Shown here piece after piece: positions 33,770 through 47,685 of a stretch of DNA of 64,000 nt. The DNA lies in contig CM040446.1 in the NCBI GenBank assembly GCA_022749755.1, positions 7,056,715 through 7,120,714 of the forward strand, read 5' to 3'. This DNA is from Azadirachta indica (Eukaryota; Streptophyta; Magnoliopsida; Sapindales; Meliaceae). The translations under genes were made by a program, and so were the position numbers. The notes under the pieces were generated by a model, which searched no databases, had not been told where the DNA came from, and saw only the letters and a list, made by a program, of their open reading frames with translations. Within the stretch, counting starts at the first letter, position 1. Each line of letters opens with the position of its first letter.

Positions 33770-36700
33770 ATGGGTGATGTTGGTAGAGTTGAGGTGGTAA
33801 ACAGCAAGGGATGTTCAAAGTTATTTGCTGGGTACTCAGGTTCTGTTCCATCTTTGAGAGGACTCCAATCGTTTGAAGCAATGTCTCGTGCCTCATCCTC
33901 TGTTGCCTCCGACTCTTTGCGTCCATCAAACGCTCCATTTTCTGGCCTTGTAATTTGTGTCACCGGTCTGTCTAAAGGTATACTCGCTTATTACTCTTAA
34001 CAGGTTCCTTCTGTTTTTAAATTAATCTTCCTCTGTACTATCTGAACGAAAACTAATCGTAGTAGTCAGATACTTATGTTTTGTTATAGATGGCATTGAT
34101 GTAGTCAAGCTATTCCCTTGGATGTAATTCACTAGATTTCCGTGTGTTCTGTTGTGTTGACAGAAGCAAGGAAACAGGTGATGGAAGCAACGGAGAGATT
34201 GGGCGGCCAGTACAGCCCTGCTTTACATCCTCAATGTACCCATTTGGTGGTTCAGATATCCTTTAATTTTACATACTTTTTCTATTATATGGTGTATGCT
34301 GTGTTAATTTTCAGTTGCTACATAGGTAACAAGCGTGTGATTGTTCTATGAGAAGCTTTGACAACCTTCCTTTGTTCTACTTAATGCCAAAGCACATATA
34401 CATTAGAGATTACTGATTATCTTCTGCTCCTGAACAAGTATATACCAAATCTAGACAATATTTTACTGCTGTGATACTTGCATCAAGACTTAACACTTTC
34501 TACAGCTTCGGTGGACGTAAGTTTGAGCATGCCTTAAAACATGGATCAAGAAATGGTCTCTATATTGTTACACTGGGATGGTTTGTGGATAGTGTCAGGA
34601 GGAATGGTAAGAGTCAGCCACTTTATTTTGTACTGGATGATTTAAGATACTTTCTGTTTGCTGTATTTAGATTCACTCTTTTTATATTGTAGTTTTCAGG
34701 ATGAAACTTTGGCAGAATATTCTTATGTTGGGTGCTGTTGCCATTTAGTGATTCAGTTTGCAAATTCTTAGTCAAAAAAATTTATTTAAGGATTAATTTG
34801 ATGAATACTTGTATAAAAAGACATGTCATTTGATTAGCATCTAAAATGAAAATTTTCTTATTTGTTGCAGTGAGGTTGAGTGAATCACTCTACACTGTCA
34901 AGAGCATTGGTGAACATGGTATGCACTTGGATAAGTTGAATACGCTTGTTGGATTTGCTGGAACTGAAAATTCATGTCTCCCTGCTGGTATTTTTGAAGC
35001 GAAGCAATTTGATTCAACTGCCAAACCACATTTACAATTTTCTGAAAGAGACTCTAACAGGAGTACGAATGCAACTCTATCTGGCCATTCCATGTATATT
35101 GATTCAGACATTTCTGAAGAACTGCGAAATAAGGTGGAATTTTGAATTTTCTGCTGGACCATTTGTTTTATTTAAAAATAAAAAATTGATGAAGTTGGGA
35201 TGAGAATATGTTAGGTACCTTTGTTTTAGTGTTAGCTGTCAATGGAATCTCTATCTGTATGTGTTTTTGGCTAATTCTCTGAGAGATTTAATGTTTGTTA
35301 GGTTTTTGAGGCAGCTGCTAGAGAAGGTGCTCAACTTGTAAATGAATGGTTTGTTGGTTGCAGTGCAAGTCATGTAGTGTGTGAAGAGAACTCTGTTCAG
35401 AAATATCTTGGCCACTCTAACAATCTTGTCACGGTCAGTGCTTCGGCATTTCCTTAAGATTTGTGTGAATAAACAATTTCTGTGTTCTACATTTCTACTG
35501 GGAGCCACATAATGGACACGTAAACTCTTTTCTGTGCTCAAATTGTTTGGATTTATTTCAATATTGATTAGTTGTATGGAAGACATGTGTACTGTGTTTG
35601 GAGATTGATTTTATTTTATCACTATAAATTCATTTGATATGTTGCCTGCTTCAGCCAGTGTGGGTTCTGAAAACAGCAAAGGAGAAGCATGTGCAGAGGC
35701 TTGTTCACATGTCATCTGATTTGGCCAGGCAAGTTGGAACGATGCTTGAAAATCTTCATAATGGGGTTGTAAGAGAGGTACTTCTGAATACATCGGCTTC
35801 AGAATTTTAAGATGTCATTTCTGACCAAGAAATGAAAAATGGATGCTATTATATCCAACACACTTTCTAGTATAAATGATCAGTTGTAAGATTAAAAGGT
35901 TTGGTTCTAAGTTATTTGATTTTTCAACAGTAAAAATTTTAAACTTTTTTTTACAACTCAATCGTAGTCTTTCTGGGAAGAATAAAAGCATACTTAAGTT
36001 ACTATCTTTGGTACTACTTATAACACACTCTCCCATATGCATATTTGTTTTCAAATTATTTTCTTTTTATTTTCTCCTCGACTGTTGTCAGTATTTCACC
36101 CCCGGTTTTGTCTCAGGAAATTAATGAAGCTAATATCCCTCAAGATGCTCAGCGCTGTAAAAGTAAAGTAAGCCATGAAGAAAAGCAGCAGATTGTAAAT
36201 ATGGCTAAAAATGGGGTTAGAAATCGTCGTGGTCGTCGTATGCAGGCAAGTAGTTGATGCATGCTTGATTCCAATCATTTCTGATTATGCTTACAAAGGG
36301 ATATTGTGTTGTTTCCTTGCTCATTTTGACTTTAAGTATCACCACACCACAGCTTTGCTAGGATTGTTTTAGGATCTTCTGTTTATATTAGTTTTGAGTT
36401 CATTAGATGTTAGTGCAATTTGCTTGCATTGAGTGCTGAAAAGGTAGTCATTTTCAAGTGGGAGAAAGATTCATAGCTAAATTCATTACTTTGTGTTAAA
36501 TGTGAATCATAGCGTCTGTTTGTGCATTCTCTTCTCCTGACAGACTTGTCAAACACCAATACGTCCATTAACCGCAAGCAGCCTTCTGGATTCAATATGC
36601 TGGTCAATATCTGAACCAACTTCGACTGCTTCTATATACACAGACTCTTTTAGTGGCGAAGATGTTAGTGAACATCATTCAGCTGTATTCTTTGATGCAA

Positions 36701-37971
36701 AAGGGGATGGCAAAGATTCAGAGGCTTCATTTGCAAACTTAACCCGACTGCTGACAGAAAGGTTTTGATCTCTCTGTTTTCCTCTCTTCTATTGTAGAGA
36801 TTTTATCTTTGCTGCTAGGTATTTGGTGGATAGTTGGGGTTGATCCTCTATTCTGTTAATGTGCAAAAATCTGTTGTTACTATTCTTCATAATATTTCTT
36901 TTGTTAATATATGCGAACTGCAACCCTATCTCATGGGATTGCTACAAAAACCAGAGTACACACTAATATAAACAGAAGTTTCTAAAACAAAGGGAACACT
37001 ACCCAAAATTTTCTTTCAGCAATGTCTCTTATGCAGTGAAGAGTGCTCTTATCTCACTACATTTCTTTCATATTTGGCTTCTGCAGTGAAAAAAGTGAGT
37101 TGATATTTAAAAACCACTTCCTTACAATTCTGTTTCCGGTTGACCGGTTTGCTGAGACGGGGCCTTCTTCACGAACATATTTCAGTAACAATGGCTTCAC
37201 ATGTTTGCAGGTTTTAGATTACATCTATGAATTTTATCAGGTATGACTTCAAAATGTCTCATTACTGGATGATACATGTTTGATCGGATATCTACAATTT
37301 TATATAAATGCAAATATACACACATAAACACGTACATATAGATACATGTTTTGAGGTTTTGCCCTAGGAATCTATGACTTGATTATCTACCCGTTGCGAG
37401 TCTCAACACCTTGTTATCTGTTACTTTAGAATGATCATGATATTAGTTGCCATAATATTTGCCATCTGTTCCCTCCCAACCCTTCCTCTTCTTTCTGTGG
37501 CGTTGATGTAAAATACTAAATGCTTATCATATCTGTGGCGTTGTGTAACAATACACTTTATATCAAATCCTCTTAAGAAATTAATGATCATAACGTATGC
37601 TCCATATCAAATCCCAACTCCCTTTCTCTTGTTTATATCATTGTGACCAATGTGGTGTTATTCCAATCGGCAGATTATGGAATTGTCTGTTGCTCATTGA
37701 ATAAGGATGATTTATCTTACTGGTATCATGGTATGTTAATGTTCTGTTGCAGGAGAACATGTCGGCTCAAGAGGTGGAATGTGCTATCCACACTGACTCC
37801 AGGCATGCTGATCGGCTAAGAACAGCGTATGCCAGTAAAGAGACTGCAGAGCGTGGTTACATTGTTTTCAAACGAATTGAATTCTTAGGGAGTCGTAAGA
37901 GTTTCGAGATGTTGAAGCGTGTTAGTGGTGATAACAACAGTAATGTATACGAGCTCTTGCTTAGAGCATGA
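33770..37971 (+). CDS. Tandem BRCT-domain nuclear protein
   Basis: Ten exons: 33770-33977, 34164-34255, 34504-34606, 34871-35133, 35302-35433, 35655-35777, 36117-36245, 36544-36761, 37087-37240 and 37753-37971. They sum to 1641 nt, or 546 residues plus stop, with every phase consistent. BRCT 1 covers about residues 55-140 (FSGLVICVTGLS, RLGGQYSPALHPQCTHLVV, RNGLYIVTLGWFVDSVRR). BRCT 2 covers about 218-290 (AAREGAQLVNEWFVGCSASH, then HSNNLVTPVWVLKTAKE). A basic RNRRGRRMQ near 341-349 may be a nuclear signal. The C-terminal third has no domain I recognize. BRCT pairs bind phosphorylated partners in DNA-damage and replication-stress responses; plant relatives are annotated as BRCT-domain DNA repair proteins, and no specific role can be read here. 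Intron 2 is a U12-type AT-AC intron and intron 7 uses a GC donor. The start is the first ATG in the coding frame. Confidence 0.9.
34256..34503 (+). other. U12-type (minor spliceosome) AT-AC intron
   Basis: The donor reads ATATCCTTTAA right after CAG, an exact match to the U12 5' consensus. The intron ends CTAC with AC at 34502-34503. A CTTAAC branch element at 34489-34494 puts its A 10 bases from the 3' end, the spacing expected for U12. Phase is 0 on both sides, and the protein reads through the BRCT core as HLVVQ-SFGGRK. Using the nearby AG instead gives a stop within five codons. Confidence 0.9.
36246..36543 (+). other. GC-AG intron in the BRCT gene
   Basis: The donor is CAG|GCAAGT, the standard form of plant GC donors. 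The acceptor is CTGACAG. The nearest GT alternative, GTATGC at about 36238, shifts the frame into an early stop. The frame therefore supports the GC donor. Confidence 0.8.
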
Positions 37972-40619
37972 TATCAAGTGTTGGAAGCTCTTGAAGTTGC
38001 AAACCCATAAGCTTGATGAACAAGGAAGAAAATTTATTTGTCAATATTACAAGAAAAAGAAAATTAGAAAAAGGCCCTCCACTGCTGTGTAATAGAGTTA
38101 CATGATTTTGAAGGTAATGGATGTAGTATTTGGTGTGTATAATGAACAGTAAATAGAGTGATACCATCAACTTTTCTTGTTTGTCATGTATATCAGTGAT
38201 TCTTTTTTTTTTTTTATAATTTTTTTCACTATATGAATGCAGTTTAATTCGTTGTAATACTAGTATATGTTTCATATGGTTGTTTTTAATTCATTTCTCT
38301 CAAATATAAGTGTAATATGAGAGTTCAACATTTTTCTTATTTCTTTTTTTTTTTTGAAAAAGTAAGGAGTTTAAATTATTTTTAAATTCCTGTTTATTTT
38401 CAGGGTAGTGTTTTGAAACCGAGGGGCAGAAAACCAAACAACCCTCTAAAAAAGTGTGTATTTATTAAATATTCTTAATCATCATATTTTAAGAATTAAG
38501 TACAAATACTAAGTATTAAATACAATCATATTTAAGATAAGTGTTGTGATTAGTAATAAAAGTCTGATAATTTCGAAAGTACCTAGACCCCTCTTTGCAA
38601 ATTCAATACAATCTCAATTTTTCATGCATTTTTTTAGAAAGTTGTGAGAAAATGTTAAAATGTTACAATTTTAAAAATATCATTAATCCATTTTGTTAAT
38701 TATCCAATGTCAATCATTTTGTTAATAATCCATTTTGTTTTATTTTTCATAGCCTTTCACAAGTTAGTTAATTTCAAATTAAATAGTTGATTTCAAATTA
38801 AATAAATATGATATGATATGATTGAATGTCTCAGTGATATGGTATGTAAAAAGAAAAATAAATTTAGGTAGGATAGATCTAATAAGATCATTAGATAAAA
38901 ATATGACTTATATTTTAAAATTTGTCTCTCATTATCATCATTTATTAATTTAAAAGTTATTAAATTTCAAAGACGGAAAAAATTTTATTGTATAGATGTA
39001 CATAAAATATTGTGTACTCCTCTAATCTAAAACTTTCTCCTTGATTCTAGTTCTTTATCAAATTCTAAAAAAATAACCTCTTATATAAAAATAATTGGAT
39101 AATTTTCACACTTATCACATCATCTATATACTCATATAATAAAATTTTATTCTAAATTTTAACTTTCATAAGCACTAAATATATTTTCACAATTTTTAAA
39201 ATCATTTACACACAACATCTCACTATTTACTTAATGGATACAGTATAATTTAGAAAAAAAATTAGAATAAAATTAAAATTATATAATATTATTTTATAAT
39301 ATAAAAATTAATTATGTGTCCTAAATTCTATTTTAATTTTTTATATAATTAATATTAAATGTAGTGCTAAAATATATAGAATAATCCCATTAGAATATTC
39401 CAAACTTAAGTATCGAAAACAGATATCGATTTCGATTTCACAGAAGCTTCCGTTTTGGTAGTAGGAAATTTGATCGTCTTCGAAGAAGCAGAACTGTTGG
39501 TAAACTCAACAGACAAAGCTCGAACAATGAGAATTTTCACTGAAAACTAGTTTGAACGTGTACTTCCTGTCTGTAGACTGAGATTAGTTCTCCTGACAGA
39601 GAGATCTTGTAATCTTTAAAAGAAAAAACAATTTTTTTTTATGCCCTCTATTTTTAGGCCTATGCCTAATACTCCATTAACTCTTTAAACTTTAACTAAT
39701 ATCCCATCTGTCTTTTGTTCTAATTTCCGTTATGATTAACCGATATCTTTAAAATATTAAGTAGAAAATGAGAGAATGTTAATCAAATTTAGAAGATAAT
39801 CAGATATTAAATTTAAAAGTGAAAATAGACATTTAACTTTAACCTACACGAAATGAGGATAATTCTTGCCATTATTGGTAAAACTTTATAAAATTTTTTT
39901 TAATTTTATATGAATTTAAATAAAAATAAATTTTTTTATTTAAATTGCTAATGTTATATTTAAATTGGATAAGAGTCAATTTTTTTTTTTAAATTGAATA
40001 ATGAAGAATTGAACTGATTCAAGTTAATACTCCTCAATTCAATTTAAATATATTTTTCTAAATTCTAATTAGTTCACAGAAAATCAATTCCATCCGAAAA
40101 ATATCCAACCCCAATTTTGGTGCACATAATTTCTCTTAAAAGTTATTTAAAAATTATCGTTCTTACTTGTATTTAAGGAAGCATGTGGACACTGATCTCA
40201 AAATGAATAAAAGTTGACACCCTCACAAACAATTAAAACATTTTGACTCTATAACAATGAATCCAAATTCTCTCATGACCTGATTCTTTTTCCCTTTTTT
40301 GTTTAAAAAGAATTGATACAGAAAGTAGAATAATCATAAAGGAACTATATATACAACTCAATGCTCAGTACCTTGCCAATCTGAAGCCAATACATGTATA
40401 TATACAAAGGATGATATTTATGTCACATGGAACTTCCATTCCTAGATTACAGACATGGTTAGTAAATGAATGGAGCAGCAGCCATCATATCATGTTGCCA
40501 ATATCTTAAGTTAGATGAATCTGATAGTTATTGTCTGTAGATACCTACAGTTCTCCTTTTAGTTTCATACGATACATTAAGATTGGGTTAGAGGATAATA
40601 ATTACTGGTAGAGACTTAC
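37972..40619. other. Convergent intergenic region between the BRCT and DCL3 genes
   Basis: The two 3' UTRs face each other here: BRCT up to perhaps 38200-38280, DCL3 from about 40600 down to about 40300. The middle is AT-rich with no gene recognized. A less AT-biased patch at 39410-39620 could be a remnant exon, but no frame supports that. Confidence 0.5.
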
Positions 40620-43600
40620 TTATGAACTGCTAATGATGAGTTTCCCCCGTCGTTCAAGCTCGTGAAGCATAACGAGTGCTGCAGAGTCAAATGAACTTTT
40701 CTTATCAGCTCTAAATTCGCCAGTACACTTGACATTGCCGAATCCAGGTATATGCAAAATAATTTCGGATATAAAACTGTTGAATCCTGTTCTCTTCTCA
40801 GAGCCTTCACCAATCACCATCTCGGTCCTGTTGAAGTAGTGGAATGAATCAGGTTTGCTTGAACTTGGGAAGAATTAATTAGAAGGTAATGCAGCAGATA
40901 ATCACTGATGCTGGCAGAGGAAAACAGAAAATAACAGAGAACAACTTAGGTGATTCCGCTAACCTTGATTTGTTTTCTGATGTTTCGAATGTAGGCATTG
41001 GCCAAAGCATTGTCTTACAAAGCTGATAAAGAGACGTTCGAGGTCCTCCCTTTCTCATGTTGACGGGTGCAATAACTGTGAATCAAAATAACAGAAAAAG
41101 AAGAATTTTTGTTATTATTCATTTTGCATTTACATTATGCAAGAGAAAAACAAGTTCCCAGTTTAATCCGAATGTTTCAACATCAGTGGTGGACAAAGGT
41201 TATGCAATATTGAACTATAAACCCACAAACTAGAAAATACTCTTTATGTCGAAATGAGAAGAAGAAGAAATGAATGACGCATACCTGGAGTGGCAACCAT
41301 TGTGCAATAGGCTTTGTTAGAAGGGTCACTGGCAAGAACTTGAATTTCAGATCCCTTGTGCTTTTTATGGGCTGGCGGCTCTGGCAGGTCTTCATCAGTT
41401 GTCTGCCTGCAGACATTATTACTCGAGTCTAGAGAACATGAATCACCGAAATGATTGGAGGCCAGTTTCCTAGTTCCTGATGCACCCTTGGAAATTCCTT
41501 TTTTCTGTCGCATTAAAGTTATAGCATTAGCATAAATGGGCAGCAAAAGTAAGACATGAACATGATTATTCAACCCTAGGTAACCGTGATTAACCAACTC
41601 TATACATACACATATAGTCTTCATTCTATTCAGTAATGCTTCAAGAACTTTTGAAGAAAAAGCAAGAGAAAATAGTGGACTGCAAGCATTTACTGGAGTA
41701 ACAACAAACCTCAAGTATCTTCAACAACTGTGATGCTGCTTTTCCTTTTGCAGCTTTCCTGTTCCGCTCCTGCCCTTCTCCAACCAAAAGAGCATCCTTC
41801 AACTGCAATCTGAGCTCCGCATGCACCATTTCCCCCTTCTGTGTACATTTTTCTTTAATAAAATACCCAAGGGAGTCACATAATTCATTCAGTTCACGCA
41901 GCGGAGGCAGTTGAAGTTGATCGGGAGTCACGATTGGCGAAAGCAGAGGTTTAAATATTCTCCACAGTTCATCAAGATTAAGCTTTGAATCAATCAAAAC
42001 TGCACCTGCAATACTTTCCACCAGGTCCCCAAGAGCCTAGAGAAGAGAGATGTTCAAAGACAGTATTTATAATCAGAATTATGAGGGTCAAAATTAACAT
42101 CATAAAGTAAAGACTAAAGAACCATAACATGAAATCCAATGTATCGGCAAAGGAAAAATGTAATCTGAGAATTAAAGAGAGGCCGGGCTGCATACTGTGT
42201 TAGGAACAGTTTTACAATATCAAGTAGAGAACAATAATAACATGGACCAGTGTAAGAACTTACTTTAGGAGCTTTGATGCCCGGGCCTGAACTTGTGTCA
42301 CGAGGTTCAGGAAACGATTTAACATACTCGGTTATTTGACTTAGTAGTAAAGTAGAACAATGTTGAAGATGCTTATACAGGTTTTTTCTCACAGCAGCTT
42401 GAGCAAAATTTTCATTATTAACAGAAGCTGAGCGCAAGTCAGTCAACTCTCCAGGATCAATATCTGTATGGCTCTGATAGAGGTGCCAGGTAATAATCAG
42501 GTCCAGTACAGAGTCCCCAAGAAACTCAAGCCTCTGTCAAAAATTCAAACCATAAAGTCAAAAGCTGAGACCATGTGCACTCAAATATATATTATGTCCA
42601 GAAAGAATATACATGTACTTTCTCAGTTAACAGTAAACATAATCAGTCGAAAACTCTTCTCAACTAATGCCTTTTAAAGTTATGAGATCGTACCCTTTCT
42701 GTGGCACCAATCTTTAAAATTAAATACTAAATTTCATGGGATAATTTTGTCATTACCTGGTAGCAGTAGAACTCTTGAACAGATGCATGGGTAATTGCCT
42801 CCTGTAATAGAAACTTGACAGTAAATTTATACCCAATCTTTGACTCTATCTCCTTAATCTCATTGGTTCTTGGGATATAAGATCTTAAGGATGCACTAGT
42901 GATGGCATCAACTAGTAGTGAGGGCTCAAAGTCAGCATCTACACTGAGCCACTTCATAACATGAAGTGCAGCAATCAATCCTCCAGCAACGTAATATGCT
43001 CCAATAAGTGCTTCAACACAATCAGCTATGGTTTTTGAAACCATCCATCTGTGACCCATGTCACAGGTCTTTCCAACAACAACTTTTGTGTCATCAGTGA
43101 AAAATTTTCCGTCCAACGGTACTTCTGAAGCATCCACCCCACATTCACAAGGAACAGGGCGTATAGAAACCTGTCCTGGAGCAACCCAACGACGAGGATC
43201 AAATGCACTATCCCGTATGTATCCCTGGCAAGCAAGAAAGAAAAAAATTACCTTTCTTAAGCCATTCGTTATATGTTAATATACAAAAACAGGTAATAAA
43301 ATCATAATCCATAACATAAAGGCAATAATAAAATGAAGTGACTACAGTACGATATACACAAGCTAAGATCTTAACGTTGCATGAAACATATGTAGATTAT
43401 GCAAAGTTTAGGGTTCAAGATAAGTATCTATTTCTATTTCTAGTTTTATGAACTTGAATCATTAAATTAAACTTATTACAAATTCTAATCAAATCTCCCT
43501 CCAAACCCCTGCCTTCCAACTCTGCATGAGCAGCTGCTGGAAGGCTGATTTTCTTTGGTTTTTGTTTATTGCCTTGATTTGCTAACCCACTAATCCATTG

Positions 43601-46600
43601 CCATATATATTGGGAATTAAATCTGAGTTCTATTGTCAGATTCCAAATTTTAGTTATTAGTATCTCATGAGATATATTATTTCCCTCGTAGCCTACTGAT
43701 TCTCTTAACATTTTTTGATATCGGATGTCCAATGATCTTTCGTCCAGTTCATCAAAATGAAATATCTCAAATCTATGGTTTTCAAAGGCAAAAAGAAAAC
43801 AATATTGGCCTACAACATTAGATACAATTACAAGTAAGCACAAACGCATTGAATGCACAGTGAGAGGAGAGAGAAAATCAGTCTTAGCTTCTAGGATGTA
43901 CCTTATCATAGATATTGATCAAAGACATGAAAAAAAATTGGGAAAAATAGGAAGCATTTGAACAGACCAAGTTAATACATAACTTGACTAAGATCCAGTA
44001 CCTGTAATTTACGGTCAGTTCCCAATTTATGTAGGTTTGAGTTACAAACAGCCCATGAACGCTGAGCAGATAGCTGTCCTTCATGTTTCTTGGGATATGT
44101 AAGAAACAAGTGGCAACTTACAGCATACTTAAGTACTGAATCACCAAGCAATTCTAGTCGCTCCATAGAAAAGTTCTCACAACATCTAAGTGTTGTAAGT
44201 GCTTCCAAAAGCTAATCACAAAAATTAATTTAATTAATTGCAAGTATAGGATTATTTGTCAGAATGCAACCAAATTAAGTGAAAACATGTGAATGATAGT
44301 ACAAACCAATGAACTTGATATATTGAAGTCGCTTTGACAATTAATCTCTTCCCTAAGTTGGCTGGCTAACATCAGGGACTCCAGACGTTGCATCAATGAT
44401 GGGAGCAGGTAGAGTGATTTTAAAACATTAATTGGAATATCAACTTGCACTAGAAGCTCAGGTGGCATATGAACATGCATTTGTGACTTTTCGATAACCC
44501 GGCCAGCTTGTGATGCCTTACCAGAACCACCTGCTCTTTCCAAAAAGAAATGGCCAAAATTTAGTCAAAACTATAAGAGTAAAAAGATGGACCACAACAG
44601 AAACTCAAAAGAAAAAAATAGAACAAATGTCAATAAAGAATAAACAGGGTAGTCTTACAACAGCATTCATAATTTCAGTCAACAAAAGAAAAGAAGACCG
44701 AAAAAAGGAAAAAGGCAGAATGGATTTGCTAAGTCAGATTTGACAATTGATCTAAACAAATATTTTGCCGTTTCATACTGCCATACTTTTTCAGCTAAAT
44801 TCTCATGTTAACTTGTATTTAATTTAGATAAGATAACATTTTCTCGAAACGTTTCTCCCTTCCAACTATTAGAGGCATGTTTCTGGAAATCTTAGCATAG
44901 TAAGATAACTAGATGATAACAGATATGAACTGACTCAACGAGTGGAGTTACCAAACTCTTTGAAAGAAGAGGGGCAGCAGAAAAGAAAAAACATCAATAA
45001 AGTGAAATAAGACTGCTTTTGATGAACCAGATGTGTTCTACAGCAGTTTCTTGCAGTTAAAACAGATGAGAGTAATGCATAGAACCGCCAAAGCCCCTTT
45101 TCTCTACTAAATAGGATTTGCAACCACCTTCGCCAACTAAAATCTTCCCCATGAACCCATGAAGTAATCTTCCAAGAAAAACTCTATCCTAAAACAATGT
45201 AAATATTGAGCATCACCAGTCACAAGAAGCAAAGCTGGAGAGCCATGGAAGAATACATGACCAACAAACAATGCATTGGAGGTGATTGCCGAGTTCAGAA
45301 TGCAGGCCAAGGATATAGAAATTTAGTGGTAAAAGAAAATAGATGTCCTAGTTTAGGCCAGTTTTCTGGCTCATTTCAACTCGAAAGTTAGGAGAACAGC
45401 ATAAAATAGACTGAAAGAAATTTCCACTTGACTTACAGTAGAAGTGACTTTAGACCATGAATTGGACTCATTCATAGATTTGATTAGACTGTGAACAAAA
45501 CATATGTGAAATATTTACATTGTAAATTCTGGAAGCAACTTATGTCAAATAATTAACAGAACTCAAAAAGGTATTGTGGTAAACACAGAGCTCAAGCATT
45601 ACCAACCTTCATCATTGAAATTCACTAGAAGGTTGTGTGGGTTATGACTCTGCTTCAACCGCAACAAAGGCTGTCCTGGATGCATCAGCACAATTCCATA
45701 CCTGATAAGAACCAAAATTATTTCGGAAGCATAAATGATAATCAAAGGGTAAAGTAGACAAGAAACAGAAAACCTCATCAACGTTTAATAATCACCTACT
45801 TTTTATTGAAGTAGCTCTTGTAGGTACTGTATTTAGAGCTTTTATCATCAGCATTTCCATCAAAAGGACTCTCAGCAGATGTATTGCTAACCACCTCAAC
45901 AATGGAGTAGATTTTCCCAGTATGGATAGCCAATACGACCATATCTTTGAGACATTTTGCATCTTCTGAACAATTAGCTAAGTGGATTTTATCCATGTCC
46001 TTGCATTCTGTCTCACATGAGCTGATCCTGTAAGATGACGTGTTTCCTCCACAATCATTTTGATGTTTGGCACCCAAATAAAATTTTTCCTTTAAAAATT
46101 CCACCAGATAAGCACAAACATTGATTCCGGTCCAATTTATTCTCCAGGATCCCTCACCATGTGTGTTAGAAAGCTCAAGCGGTAGAAGCAAATACATGTT
46201 TGATGAGCTCCATAGAGATTTTGTTTCTCTCTTAAGCAAAAATTCCCTACTTATTTCAGATGACTGGGATTTGACATATAACCTTCCAAACAAGCCATTG
46301 AAGAGAAGTTCCTGGAAGCATTTTGCTTTGGAAATCTGGAACAAAGATGTAAAAATTAAATAAACAAGAATGGCATAGCATTATGTAATTTCTCCTCGAA
46401 CAGCATAACTAAATTTACAGGCTCATCTTTACCTGTTCTGCATCCAAATGCACCTGCCCACATGAAGAAACAGTAGCCTTGACTGTCTTTGAGACCAAGT
46501 ACAGCTGTAACTCAAGATTTCCCACATCATCATCAAGTTTTGACTCAATCAAGAGAACAAATCCAGAATACATCTCAGTGATGATACTACAGGCAAAGTC

Positions 46601-47645
46601 AAATTTATAGGCATTCAAAATGACATGATTATTTTCTCCCCAGCTTCCTGATAATGCATGAATACGAGTTGTGCCATGTAGTTCCTTCCTTTTTGTTGTT
46701 CCTTCAAATGCCAAAAAGAAGGCACATACACGACAGATGCATAAACAAAGTTCAGCAACTCAAAACCCAGATCTATATACAAAATAAAGGTGCAGTAACA
46801 AATCCACCATAAATGGCCAGAAGTCATCTTCAGCAATTGAATTTGCAGAAGAAACTAAGACATCAACCATATAACACAAGCAATGATATTTAGTTATGGA
46901 GGACACAACATTTTCAGAAATTACATGCTTGCATATTAACAGAAAATTAATACTAATTTATTTTTGTCATTAAAAATTACATATTAAAAAATCCAAGAAA
47001 AGCATTTTAGCTTATATATTTGCATAGTTGGCCTTTTATGCTATAAATTGTGTCAGGTTCATATGCTCAGCCACATGATGCAGAAAATTACTGGACTCCA
47101 GAAAGAGAAAAAAGAAAAAGTATACGAAATCTTGGGATACTAATGATCTAGAATAAGTATTATAAAGTCTTATTACATACAGAAGGTAGTGAAATAATGA
47201 GTATTTTGCTGATTACCAGATTAGCAGGGGATGGCTGTAGTATTAGTCCTCTGATCTTATTTTGAAGTACAAAATTGGTTTGGTAACAAAGTGTCATCAA
47301 TTTTGTTCGAAGTCTAGAGACAATCAAGAATTGAGAGCACTAGAAGCATATCAGTATATATTACAATGCTTTCAATTTTGATGAAGAATGAACAAATTCC
47401 ATATGAACTTTAGTAGCCCTTAAAAATAGTATTATGCAATTCTGAACCTAGTCTTGACACCTAAGTGACTTAGGTGTGGGTCTAGAAGAACTCAACCGTT
47501 CTACTATAAGCTCTCATACTTACAGCCAAAAGAGAACAAAGGCCTAATTGCTATATAACTTTGGTAGGCCTTATCCGTGTTATAAAGTACCATGGCCATA
47601 ATCTTCAGAAAATTTTAGCCCACTATTTAATGATTTCTCCTTTTT

Positions 47646-47685
<40 letters not shown>

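Noticed and set aside
34247..34255. Ordinary GT donor within GTGGTTCAG for BRCT intron 2
   Set aside because: It would remove conserved BRCT residues and break the phase with exon 3. The AT-AC reading fits donor, branch site, acceptor and frame together.
45796..46344. Stand-alone 182-codon gene on the minus strand
   Set aside because: It is exon 16 of DCL3 (PAZ-containing region), with matching phases on both sides.
47649..47683. CRISPR-like or functional array
   Set aside because: It is a plain (TA)n microsatellite. No CRISPR is expected or seen in this nuclear plant sequence.
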